The position numbers were made by a program, and so were the translations under genes. Under the pieces are notes generated by a model. That model ran no database searches. It was not told where the DNA came from and saw only the letters and a program-made list of their open reading frames with translations. From JAPXSY01 sp034003585 (GTDB taxonomy: Bacteria > Verrucomicrobiota > Kiritimatiellia > RFP12 > UBA1067), in NCBI GenBank assembly GCA_034003585.1, contig JAVEYH010000102.1:1-13319 (forward strand): DNA of 13,319 bases. Reading direction: 5' to 3'. Each line of letters begins with the position of its first letter. Within the stretch, counting starts at the first letter, position 1. This document shows positions 5,512 to 13,319 of this stretch, piece after piece.

Positions 5512-6585
5512 CTATTTCGCTTCTTCTTTCTTGGCCTCATCCTTCTTGGGCTCTTCCTTCGCCTTGACGAGATCGGCGCGGGCCTTGGTCATGTTTTCCG
5601 CGCTGTAAGAGGAGATGGTGTAGGCCCATTTGCCGGATTTGGCGTTGAAGGCTTCGATTTTTTTCGTGAATTCGGCGTTTTCGGCCGCGTTGGTTCCGGC
5701 CGGGGTGAAGGCGCCCCGGATCCGGAAAAAGCGGTCTGTGCTGTTGGATGCCGTGTTGCCGATGCGGGCCGTATACTTCTCGCCGGTTTTGAGCGTCACG
5801 CTGAAAACCGCGCCGGTGGCCAGTCCGAGCTGTTCGTCCGTCAGGGCGGGATCCGCCACGGTGTTGAAGTTCAGGTAGTTGAGCGCGGACTCCACCCCGT
5901 AGCTTTTGGAGGAATCAAACTCCTCTTTCGCGCCCAATCCCTCGAGCGTCCAGGCACCGTCCTTCTTGGCGAGCTTGACGGTCTTGCCGGCGTTCGTGAG
6001 GTCGATGGCCGTGACGTCGGCGGAAGGCACGGAGGCGATCTGGGTGTCGGTCCAGTTTTTGGGGTCGCCGTCAAACGCTTCGAGCGTTTCCTTGACCAGG
6101 ACGACGGTGTCGTCTGCGCCGCCGGCGACGTAACGCCCGTCCGGATATCCGCCGCCGCCGAACTGCGCCATCTCGCCGGAGGGCTGGCGCGTGTGCTTGT
6201 CGCCGAGGCGCAGACAGGCGAGCGACTTGCCGGAGGCGTTCTGCAGGTCAACCAGCACCGGATTCTCCAGTTTTTTGCCTGTGGCCACATGACCGGCTTT
6301 GAGGTCCTGGAGTTTCAGCAGGTTTTCGCGGATTTTGGCGATGTCGGCGGGGTATCCGAAGAGAGAGCGGATCACCCAGCCGGCATCCGTGCTTTCGAGC
6401 GACAGCTTCGCGCCGTCCTTCGCGCCGGCCTCGATCTTCGCGACTTCGCTGAGGTCAAAGGCCTGGATCACGGGTTTGCCGACCCGCGAGGGGGCCTTCA
6501 TTTTTTTGCTGGCGCTGCTGAGATAGGCGAGGCCGGCCAGCACGGCGGCCACAGCGGTGAGGGTAACGAGTTTCTTTTGTGTCAT
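5512..6585 (-). CDS. DUF4340 domain protein, membrane-anchored
   Basis: A 357-residue protein with an N-terminal membrane anchor (residues 5-24, VTLTAVAAVLAGLAYL) and repeated modules typical of DUF4340, seen in ESTDAGWVIRSLFGYPADIA and KKDGAWTLEGLGAKEEF. The C-terminus from about 339 is a lysine/glutamate-rich tail (KEEPKKDEAKKEEAK). DUF4340 genes commonly follow GldG-like auxiliary genes of ABC-2 transporters, and the order ATPase, permease, GldG-like, DUF4340 is kept here. Function is unknown; an extracytoplasmic accessory role is inferred. The ATG at 6585 is chosen because AAGGA lies 8 nt upstream and the membrane anchor starts directly after it. A longer open frame to 6972 has no family sequence and overlaps the GldG-like gene. 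Confidence 0.85.
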   Translation of the reverse strand: MTQKKLVTLTAVAAVLAGLAYLSSASKKMKAPSRVGKPVIQAFDLSEVAKIEAGAKDGAKLSLESTDAGWVIRSLFGYPADIAKIRENLLKLQDLKAGHVATGKKLENPVLVDLQNASGKSLACLRLGDKHTRQPSGEMAQFGGGGYPDGRYVAGGADDTVVLVKETLEAFDGDPKNWTDTQIASVPSADVTAIDLTNAGKTVKLAKKDGAWTLEGLGAKEEFDSSKSYGVESALNYLNFNTVADPALTDEQLGLATGAVFSVTLKTGEKYTARIGNTASNSTDRFFRIRGAFTPAGTNAAENAEFTKKIEAFNAKSGKWAYTISSYSAENMTKARADLVKAKEEPKKDEAKKEEAK

Positions 6586-6638
6586 GATGCGAATCCTTGT
6601 TGAAGAGGTTACGGGACAAAAGGGGTGCGTTGGGAAGA

Positions 6639-6659
6639 CGGGACGGCGGAACCGTCCCG
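6639..6659. terminator. hairpin between gldG-like and DUF4340 genes
   Basis: cgggacgg (6639-6646) pairs perfectly with ccgtcccg (6652-6659) around a 5-nt loop. On the minus strand it is followed by a weak pyrimidine stretch (tcttccc), not a good U-tract. It may act as a weak terminator, an mRNA-stabilising structure or a REP-like repeat. It shares the 11-mer ggaaccgtccc with the MITE core at 1789-1799. Confidence 0.5.
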
Positions 6660-6668
6660 GCTCCGGGG

Positions 6669-8573
6669 TCAACGCCTTCTGCGGCGCAGACCGCGCTGGA
6701 TGCCGAAACCGATCACCAGCAGCGGCACCAGGGCGAGGTTCACGATTTTCAGGAGCAGCCCCAAGCTTTCGATCTCGCTGTTCAGGTTCTTGCGCACCGT
6801 CTTGAGCTGCTTGCGCGTCTCGACTTGGGTTTTGCGGAACTGCTCCAGTTCGGCCTGCTGTTCTTTCGAGAGGATCAGGCGCTCGTTGCCGCTCTTTTTC
6901 TGCTGGAGTTCGGTCAGGCGCTGCTGCGTTTCCTGCAGCGCGGCCTCGAGACGTTCCTCCTCGGCCTGCCACTGCCGCATGGCCTTGACTTCGAGCTGGT
7001 CCACCTTGACGAACGGGCGGTTGAACTGGCCGCGCGACCGCACGCCGATCAGCTCCTCCCGGCCGGCGAACTGCTCGACCGTGTTCCCGAAAAGGGTCAG
7101 GTTGTCATTGATCGGCTGCGCCATGGAGCCGAACAGCGAGTTGACGACCTGCACGCAGAAGCGGTCATTCAGGAAATCGGTGTCGCCGAAGACCATCACC
7201 GTGCTGGTTCCCGCGGTCAGGTGATTCGGCGCGGCATTGGTGGCGGCTTGGGCCGTGCCGTTCGTGCCGACGCCGTCGGGGAAGGCCGTCTTGAAGGTGC
7301 CGTGGAGGCGGGCCGCCAGCACACGCTGCGCGCCGTCGGGTTTGAGCTGGGCGCGCATGGCGCCCATGCCGAACTGGGCGTTCATCTGATCCACCAGGCA
7401 GGCGTGATCGCGTGAGGTGGTGATGAGCGGCGTGAAGGTGATCTCCTTGGGCGTGTTGGCAGAGAGCGCGCCCGCGAAGGGCATCATCACCTGGGTCAGT
7501 TGGGCGGTCAGAAGGTCATCCTTCGCCATGTTCGCTGTGCCCAGCGAGAGAAAGGCCGGGTTATCCTCGACGCGCCCGTTGCCCGCGTTCAGTTTGGTGG
7601 CGCAGCTCAGGTCGGCCACGACCTTGGCGGTGTCGAAGCTGACACCCCAGGCGTCAAACAGTTTGCCGAGGGTGGAGGGGCCGGCCTGTCCGCCGCCCAT
7701 CTGCATCATCATCGGATTCTGCTGCTGGTTGGCCTCGAAGTCCGCGATGCTGAACGGGTCGACGCAAACCACGAGCCGTCCGCCGCGCAGCACGAACTGG
7801 TCGATCGCGAAGAGCGCCTGATCGGAGAGGTCCTTCGGATGGATCACGATCAGGGCTTTGACGTCGTTGTCGATCGTTTCGGTGTCCGGGCGGATCTCCC
7901 GGACGACATAGTCCTTGCGCAACTCACGGAAGGCCATCCAGCCCTGGTCCTGCTGTTGGCGGCGCTGCATCATCATCATGGGGTTCTGGGGGGAACCGAG
8001 CACGCTCAGGCTGCTCAGCACGCCGAGCACCGGTTTTTCCGGCCAGGCCGCCCGGGTGATGAGGCGCGTGATATCATATTCCAGCGTGGCCTCCGTGCGC
8101 GGGTTGAAACCGGGGATCACCTGTTCCTGATCCCCGCTGACCGCGACCAGGCCGAAATACACCGGCTGGCCGAAGGGATTGGTCTGCTGCGGTTCGATGC
8201 CGTAGCGCTGCGCCCACTCCTCGGAATCCGAGTCGGGTTTCGGGTCATAGGCCTCCAGCGTGATGCGCCCCCGTCCCGCGATCTCATACTCCTTGAGCAG
8301 ATCCTGCACCTGCGTGGCATAGGTTTTGAGGCCCATGGGCATATCGGAGGAGCTGGCGCTGAAGTAGAATTTCAGCACCACATCGTTCTCCAGTTTGCCC
8401 AGCACCTGCCGCGAACCCTGCGAGAGGGTGTAGAGTTTCTCCGCGGTGAGGTCCACCCGCAGGCGCAGGTTCGCGATGATGAGGTTGGCGGCACCGAGGA
8501 TCACCAGCAGGACGACGAGACCCGCGGCACCGGTGCCGATGCGTGAAAACCCTTTTTTCTGCATGTCAGACAT
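6669..8573 (-). CDS. GldG-like ABC transporter auxiliary protein
   Basis: A 634-residue protein with an N-terminal membrane segment (13-35) directly followed by the family motif LTAEKLYTLSQGSR (42-55). A large extracytoplasmic domain contains the ABC_transp_aux region, including VKALIVIHPKDLSDQALFAI and LRGGRLVVCVDPF. A coiled coil lies at about 533-600 and a second membrane segment at about 606-626 ends in RRRRR. This layout matches GldG, the auxiliary component of the Gld-type ABC system first described in gliding Bacteroidetes; many non-gliding phyla carry relatives of unknown substrate. Two methionine/glutamine-rich insertions are present (NPMMMMQRRQQQ and QQQNPMMMQMGGGQ). The ATG at 8573 has GGGAG 10 nt upstream; an open frame to 8654 lacks family sequence. 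It starts 49 nt after the permease stop. Confidence 0.88.
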   Translation of the reverse strand: MSDMQKKGFSRIGTGAAGLVVLLVILGAANLIIANLRLRVDLTAEKLYTLSQGSRQVLGKLENDVVLKFYFSASSSDMPMGLKTYATQVQDLLKEYEIAGRGRITLEAYDPKPDSDSEEWAQRYGIEPQQTNPFGQPVYFGLVAVSGDQEQVIPGFNPRTEATLEYDITRLITRAAWPEKPVLGVLSSLSVLGSPQNPMMMMQRRQQQDQGWMAFRELRKDYVVREIRPDTETIDNDVKALIVIHPKDLSDQALFAIDQFVLRGGRLVVCVDPFSIADFEANQQQNPMMMQMGGGQAGPSTLGKLFDAWGVSFDTAKVVADLSCATKLNAGNGRVEDNPAFLSLGTANMAKDDLLTAQLTQVMMPFAGALSANTPKEITFTPLITTSRDHACLVDQMNAQFGMGAMRAQLKPDGAQRVLAARLHGTFKTAFPDGVGTNGTAQAATNAAPNHLTAGTSTVMVFGDTDFLNDRFCVQVVNSLFGSMAQPINDNLTLFGNTVEQFAGREELIGVRSRGQFNRPFVKVDQLEVKAMRQWQAEEERLEAALQETQQRLTELQQKKSGNERLILSKEQQAELEQFRKTQVETRKQLKTVRKNLNSEIESLGLLLKIVNLALVPLLVIGFGIQRGLRRRRR

Positions 8574-8622
8574 GACTGTACGCTCCCAATACGTGATGGC
8601 TGTGTTACGATTCCGGACGGGC

Positions 8623-9369
8623 TTACGAGGCCTTGCGGTTGTCGGTGACGACATGTGCCGCGGCCAGCATGAAGACGATCACGCCGGCGTAATATCCGAT
8701 GTCATAGAAGTCGATCACCCCGCGCCGCATGGCATCGAAATGGCGCATCAGGCTGCACGACGCGACGGCATCCACCAGCCCGGCAGGCACGCCCCAGCCG
8801 GCGACGGCGTTGATCACGGGGTCGAACCCGATGATCAGCATGAACAGGCAGATCGCCAAGGCGATCACAAAGCCGATGACCTGGCTGCGCGAGAGGGCCG
8901 AGGCGAAGACGCCGATGGCGACACAGGCGCCCGAGAGCAGCAGCGACCCGAGGTAGCCGCAGAGGATCGCCCCCATGTCAGGGTTGCCCAGCCATGCCGT
9001 CGTCAGCACGATCGGGAAGGTCAGCGCCAGCGCGATGCCGATAAAGGCCCAGGCCGCCAGGAACTTGGCCGCGAGGGTCTCCACCAGCGTCACCGGCAGG
9101 GTGAGCAGCAACTCGATCGTGCCGGTGCGGCGCTCCTCGGCCCAGAGGCCCATGGTGGCCGCGGGCACCAGCAGCAGATACACCCAGGGGTGCCAGAAAA
9201 AGAAGGGCATCAGGTTGGCCTGGCGCCGCTCGTAAAACATGGTCACGCCGAAGGTGAGGAAACCGATCAGCACAAGAAAGGCGACCAGGAACACGTAGGC
9301 CACCGGCGAGTCGAAATAGGATTTGAACTCGCGTTCGAAAATGGACTTGATGTTTTTGACATTACACAT
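8623..9369 (-). CDS. ABC-2 type permease (GldF-like)
   Basis: A 248-residue integral membrane protein with six hydrophobic segments, at about 22-44, 58-76, 104-126, 133-157, 165-183 and 225-241. Between the second and third lies AEERRTGTIELLLTLPVT (77-94), the conserved cytoplasmic segment of ABC-2 permeases. It presumably forms the channel for the ATPase encoded just upstream. The start ATG overlaps the ATPase stop by 8 nt (ATGTGTAA), with GGAGGG inside the ATPase gene as ribosome-binding site, which indicates translational coupling. A single permease gene suggests a homodimer. The substrate is unknown. Confidence 0.92.
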   Translation of the reverse strand: MCNVKNIKSIFEREFKSYFDSPVAYVFLVAFLVLIGFLTFGVTMFYERRQANLMPFFFWHPWVYLLLVPAATMGLWAEERRTGTIELLLTLPVTLVETLAAKFLAAWAFIGIALALTFPIVLTTAWLGNPDMGAILCGYLGSLLLSGACVAIGVFASALSRSQVIGFVIALAICLFMLIIGFDPVINAVAGWGVPAGLVDAVASCSLMRHFDAMRRGVIDFYDIGYYAGVIVFMLAAAHVVTDNRKAS

Positions 9370-10093
9370 GGGAAACGCCCTCCGTCATGGTCAGGTTGCG
9401 GAACACCACATCGAGGCGTCCCTGGGGATCTTTCGCGCGCAATGCGTCGGGTGTGCTGTTGGCGACCACCTCGCCGCCCGCGATCACAATCACCCGCGTG
9501 CAGACCGCGTCCACCTCCTCCAGAATGTGGGTCGAGACAATGATCGCCTTGTCCGCGGCCATCTCCTTGATCATCTCGCGCACCACGAATTTCTGATTCG
9601 GGTCCAGCCCGTCCGTGGGCTCGTCCATGATCAGGACCTGGGGGTCATGTAAAATCGCCTGGGCGAAACAGGTGCGCTGCCGGTATCCCTTGGAGAGCGT
9701 CTCGATGGTCTGGTTGCGAACCGTCTCCAGACGGCTCTTTGTGATCGCCGACTCAACCCGCGCTTTCAGCGCTGAACCCGCGTATCCCCGCACCTTGCCG
9801 ATGAAGGTGAGAAAATCTGTCACAGTCATGGTGTGATAACTTGGCGCATTCTCGGGCAGATAGCCGATACACGCCTTGGCCGCAACCGGGTCGGTCATGA
9901 TGTCATGGCCGCAGATCGTTGCGCTCCCTTCCGAAGGAGGGATGAACCCGGTTATCATCCGCATCGTTGTGGACTTCCCCGCGCCGTTCGGCCCGAGAAA
10001 ACCGAGAACTTCGCCTTTTTCGACAGTGAACGACACGCCTTTCACCGCCTGGATCGTGCCGAAGTTCTTTTTAAGGTTACTTACGGTCAGCAT
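9362..10093 (-). CDS. ABC transporter ATP-binding protein (GldA-like)
   Basis: A 243-residue ATPase. Walker A is GPNGAGKST at 34-42, the signature loop LSKGYRQR at 133-140 (a variant of LSGGQ common in this subfamily), Walker B VLIMDEPT at 153-160, and the switch histidine is in STHI at 187-190. IGYLPENAP at 76-84 replaces the usual Q-loop glutamine segment, as in GldA-type ATPases. It energises the GldF-like permease encoded next. The ATG at 10093 is preceded by GGGGAG with good spacing; an upstream open frame to 10162 carries no conserved sequence. It is the first gene of the operon and lies 68 nt below the predicted start site of a sigma-54 promoter. Confidence 0.93.
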   Translation of the reverse strand: MLTVSNLKKNFGTIQAVKGVSFTVEKGEVLGFLGPNGAGKSTTMRMITGFIPPSEGSATICGHDIMTDPVAAKACIGYLPENAPSYHTMTVTDFLTFIGKVRGYAGSALKARVESAITKSRLETVRNQTIETLSKGYRQRTCFAQAILHDPQVLIMDEPTDGLDPNQKFVVREMIKEMAADKAIIVSTHILEEVDAVCTRVIVIAGGEVVANSTPDALRAKDPQGRLDVVFRNLTMTEGVSHV

Positions 10094-10171
10094 CCTGACT
10101 CCCCTTTGGTTGATGGTTGAAACATGGTCCCTTGCCGGAGCAGAGGGATGACAAAAAGTCACGTCGAAGAT

Positions 10172-10187
10172 AGCAGGAAGTGTGCCA
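10172..10187 (-). promoter_or_regulatory. sigma-54 (RpoN) promoter of the gldA-like operon
   Basis: The minus strand reads TGGCACACTTCCTGCT. The -24 GG (10186-10185) and -12 GC (10174-10173) are separated by exactly 10 nt, as sigma-54 holoenzyme requires. TGGCAC and TGCT match the consensus TGGCACG-N4-TTGCW closely. The predicted transcription start is near 10161, giving a leader of about 68 nt. The gene immediately upstream encodes a regulator with the GAFTGA motif that contacts sigma-54. Confidence 0.7.
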
Positions 10188-10213
10188 TTCGTTGTGTCTC
10201 ATGGGCCGCACGC

Positions 10214-11587
<1,374 letters not shown>

Positions 11588-11619
11588 AATGAATAAAGGG
11601 GGACGGTTACGGGTGAGGG

Positions 11620-12969
11620 TTACGCGTCGGGGGGCGGCGGGGAGGAGGGGGGTGCCGCGGGCAGGGTGATGCGCAGATCGGCGCCACCCCCCCCGCGCGC
11701 GAAAGCCTGGATGTCGCCGCCGCAACGGCGGACCGCGGTCCGCGCCAGAAAGAGCCCCAGGCCGGTCCCGCCGGGACGTCCCGAAACGAACATCTCGAAG
11801 ACCTTTTCCCGCTGGGCCGGCGGGATGCCCGGGCCGCGGTCCAGCACGTCCAGCACGATTTGCCGGTTGCGCGCCTCGATGACGGCCGTGATCTCGCTGC
11901 CCTCCGGGGCGAACTGGATCGCGTTCATCAGGACATTCAGCAGCGCCCGGCGCAGCGCGAAGGGGAACGCGGAGGCGGGCGGTATCTTGTCCGGAGCGCG
12001 GATTGCGACACGGACCGCGGCCTGTTCGAGGCGCGGGGCGAGGGTGTCCGCGCACTCCCGCACAACCTGTTCGATCCGGACGGGTTCCGGTTGCTCGTCA
12101 GCCGGCTTGGCGAGGAAGAGGAACTCCTGGAACACCTTGTCCATCCGCGACATGGTGCGGGCGATGCGCTCCGCCAAATCGCGCACGCGTTCCGCGCGGA
12201 ACCCGTCGGCGCGGTCCATTTCCCGGCCCAGCATCTGGGCATCGAGGCGTACGGCAGACATCGGATTGCGGAAGTCGTGCAAGATTCCGTTGGCCAGGAC
12301 TCCTGAAAAGGCGAGATGCTCCTCGCGGCGGGCGCGCTGCTGGCGACGCCGGTCGCGCGCGACAAAAAACATCCCCACCGCCGCGCAGAGCGCGAAGGAG
12401 AGAAACACCACCACCAGCGAGAACCAGAAGAGCGAAGAGACCAGCGATCGCGCGGTCCGCTCCTCGGCCCCGACCGCCTCACGGCGGAAGGTAGCCTCGG
12501 TGACCACCCGGCCGCCGTCATCCAGAATCTGGGTGCGCGCGATGACGAAAACCGGTTGCGGTTTGCCGTTGATTTCCAGAGTGCCGGGCGCGATCTCGGT
12601 CTCGACCCGAGGATCTTTATTCCGGACAGGAAACTCCGTGTCCCCCCCCCCCGGAGGATGGAGCCCGCCCGCCTGGCGTTGGAAGACCGTGATGCCGTTG
12701 CGCGATACCGATACGGATTGCACGTCTTTGCGGACCGCGAACGCGCTGTCCACCACGGTCGAGAAACGCCTCCATTCTCCGGGCGAGGGATGGGTCGAAC
12801 AGCAGACGCCCAGATCGCACAGCGCCTGCAACAGCGCCTCCCCCTCCTGCAGCACCGTGGCGGTCGCCGCCAGATGCGCCTGCCGGTCGTGCCGGTCTTT
12901 GAGAAAAACCAGCACGCACCCCGCGGCCAAGGCCGAGGTCAAAAGCGCGCTTAACAGGATGAGTTCCAA
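11620..12969 (-). CDS. membrane sensor histidine kinase
   Basis: A 449-residue kinase. Numbering is from the TTG at 12969. The first membrane segment is at 3-24, the extracytoplasmic sensor region at about 25-177, and the second membrane segment at about 178-204. The phosphoacceptor is H231 in ILHDFRNP, and the ATP-binding domain has N349 (NVLMNAIQF), DRGPGI at 377-382 and GTGLGLFLA at 401-409. No PAS or HAMP domain is recognisable. Its partner is the NtrC-type regulator encoded 32 nt downstream. The open frame extends to a TTG at 13020, but the best ribosome-binding site, AAGGAGG at 12983-12977, lies 7 nt before the TTG at 12969. The leader up to 13020 is made of short repeats. The sensor region contains an 11-G tract, and the C-terminus is a proline tail (PPSSPPPPDA) encoded by G-rich sequence. 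Confidence 0.9.
   Translation of the reverse strand: MELILLSALLTSALAAGCVLVFLKDRHDRQAHLAATATVLQEGEALLQALCDLGVCCSTHPSPGEWRRFSTVVDSAFAVRKDVQSVSVSRNGITVFQRQAGGLHPPGGGDTEFPVRNKDPRVETEIAPGTLEINGKPQPVFVIARTQILDDGGRVVTEATFRREAVGAEERTARSLVSSLFWFSLVVVFLSFALCAAVGMFFVARDRRRQQRARREEHLAFSGVLANGILHDFRNPMSAVRLDAQMLGREMDRADGFRAERVRDLAERIARTMSRMDKVFQEFLFLAKPADEQPEPVRIEQVVRECADTLAPRLEQAAVRVAIRAPDKIPPASAFPFALRRALLNVLMNAIQFAPEGSEITAVIEARNRQIVLDVLDRGPGIPPAQREKVFEMFVSGRPGGTGLGLFLARTAVRRCGGDIQAFARGGGGADLRITLPAAPPSSPPPPDA
12642..12652. repeat. homopolymer C11 (G11 on the coding strand) in the kinase gene
   Basis: Eleven consecutive C on the plus strand encode three glycines in the sensor region (residues 107-109). 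A second run, C8, lies at 11687-11694 in the ATP-binding domain. Tracts of this length are prone to slippage, so they may be phase-variable or a source of assembly error. Confidence 0.8.
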
Positions 12970-12976
12970 ACGCCAT

Positions 12977-12983
12977 CCTCCTT
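12977..12983 (-). promoter_or_regulatory. ribosome-binding site of the histidine kinase gene
   Basis: AAGGAGG on the minus strand lies 7 nt upstream of the TTG at 12969. It favours this start over the TTG at 13020. An ATG at 12976 touches the site with no spacing, in another frame, and encodes no membrane segment. Confidence 0.65.
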
Positions 12984-13000
12984 GCGCGCCACGGTTCACG

Positions 13001-13091
13001 GGTCTGTCGCTCTGTCGCAAAGGTCTGTCCCTCTTTTGAGCAACGGTTACAAGTCTGTCCCCTGTTCTAAGGTCTGTCCCTCTTTTGAGCA
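13001..13091. repeat. GGTCTGTCC-type direct repeats upstream of the kinase gene
   Basis: A 23-bp sequence (beginning aaggtctgtccctc and ending ttttgagca) occurs identically at 13020-13042 and 13069-13091. Partial copies lie at 13001 (ggtctgtcgc) and 13051 (aagtctgtcccc). The ggtctgtc starts are 21 and 49 nt apart, both multiples of 7. The rest of 12970-13319 holds no convincing gene. Confidence 0.8.
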
Positions 13092-13202
13092 GGGAATGTG
13101 CCGGGAGCGGAGGCGGGCGATGTGCCTGTGCCGCCGGACCAAACGCCGATTAGAAAATAATTTGCAAATATACAGGGTTGAGTGCGCCGAGACAAGATGA
13201 AT

Positions 13203-13240
13203 GCGACATTCTGGCACGTTGATGCGTGTCAGGATGTCGC
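13203..13240 (+). terminator. strong 16-bp hairpin, terminator-like
   Basis: gcgacattctggcacg (13203-13218) pairs with cgtgtcaggatgtcgc (13225-13240) around the loop ttgatg. Fourteen pairs are Watson-Crick and two are G-U, but only if the plus strand is transcribed; the minus strand would have A-C mismatches. gtttt follows at 13241. No plus-strand gene precedes it in the window, so it may belong to a small RNA or be a mobile palindrome. Confidence 0.5.
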
Positions 13241-13267
13241 GTTTTGGGTGTTGTCGCGAATGGAGAA

Positions 13268-13310
13268 GGTAACCCCATCCCATTGCGGGATTAACAAAAC
13301 GGGGTTTACC
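13268..13310. repeat. nested inverted repeat at the window end
   Basis: ggtaacccc (13268-13276) pairs with ggggtttacc (13301-13310) with one bulged base, and atccc (13277-13281) pairs with gggat (13287-13291) inside. The shape is a bulged hairpin with an unpaired aacaaaac on one side. It could be a terminator, a REP-like element or a recombination site; nothing decides between them. Confidence 0.45.
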
Positions 13311-13319
13311 AGCAATTCT

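Noticed and set aside
12617..12976. Alternative ORF starting at the ATG at 12976
   Set aside because: The ATG touches the ribosome-binding site with no spacing, the product lacks a membrane segment, and the frame lies over a clear kinase gene.
12982..13200. Plus-strand 72-codon ORF and the opposing minus-strand ORF at 13047-13283
   Set aside because: Both are built largely from the GGTCTGTCC repeats or hairpin sequence, are Arg/Cys-rich, and show no recognisable domain.
13210..13228. TGGCACG-like sigma-54 promoter on the plus strand
   Set aside because: The GG and GC elements are separated by 9 nt rather than 10, the site lies within a hairpin arm, and no plus-strand gene follows in the window.

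Overview
The window is GC-rich DNA with every recognisable gene on the minus strand, so transcription runs from high to low coordinates. The gene set suggests a Gram-negative bacterium of the PVC group, possibly Kiritimatiellota or Verrucomicrobiota: a MoxR/DUF58/Bat operon, a Gld-like ABC system with a DUF4340 protein, a sigma-54 two-component pair, stand-alone four-helix-bundle genes, and intergenic heptamer repeats. That placement is inference; no rRNA or marker gene is present.

Reading in the direction of transcription, 13319-12970 holds no convincing gene. It contains two hairpins and a family of short direct repeats. Next come a sensor histidine kinase (12969-11620) and an NtrC-type response regulator (11587-10214). 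A well-formed sigma-54 promoter (10187-10172) follows in the 120-base gap, just before an ABC operon: ATPase (10093-9362), ABC-2 permease (9369-8623), GldG-like auxiliary protein (8573-6669) and DUF4340 protein (6585-5512). The simplest reading is that the two-component pair senses an envelope signal and switches on the neighbouring ABC system.

The rest, 5417-1, is a MoxR-Bat operon: MoxR ATPase, DUF58 protein, BatD/DUF4381-like membrane protein, BatA-like VWA protein, and the first 44 codons of a second VWA protein (BatB-like). MoxR chaperones with VWA partners are thought to assemble or activate envelope complexes.

The most unusual feature is what has happened to this operon. Three of its four junctions are filled by purine-rich repeat arrays with a strict 7-nt period, arranged as inverted pairs. 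Two pairs enclose a four-helix-bundle gene (S23/Avd-like fold): one intact (617-156) and one frameshifted at an A6 run (4359-3944). The third pair has no cargo gene but is split by a 124-bp MITE-like element. That element has 9-bp terminal inverted repeats, a TA target duplication and an internal sequence that folds into a perfect three-way junction. Removing it restores the heptamer register. Only the DUF58-BatD junction (9 nt) keeps the tight spacing expected of this operon. The arrays supply the ribosome-binding site of the intact four-helix gene, replace those of the downstream bat genes with pyrimidine-rich leaders, and have added array-coded C-terminal tails to two proteins. I propose heptamer-bounded four-helix-bundle cassettes as a candidate undescribed mobile or structural system.
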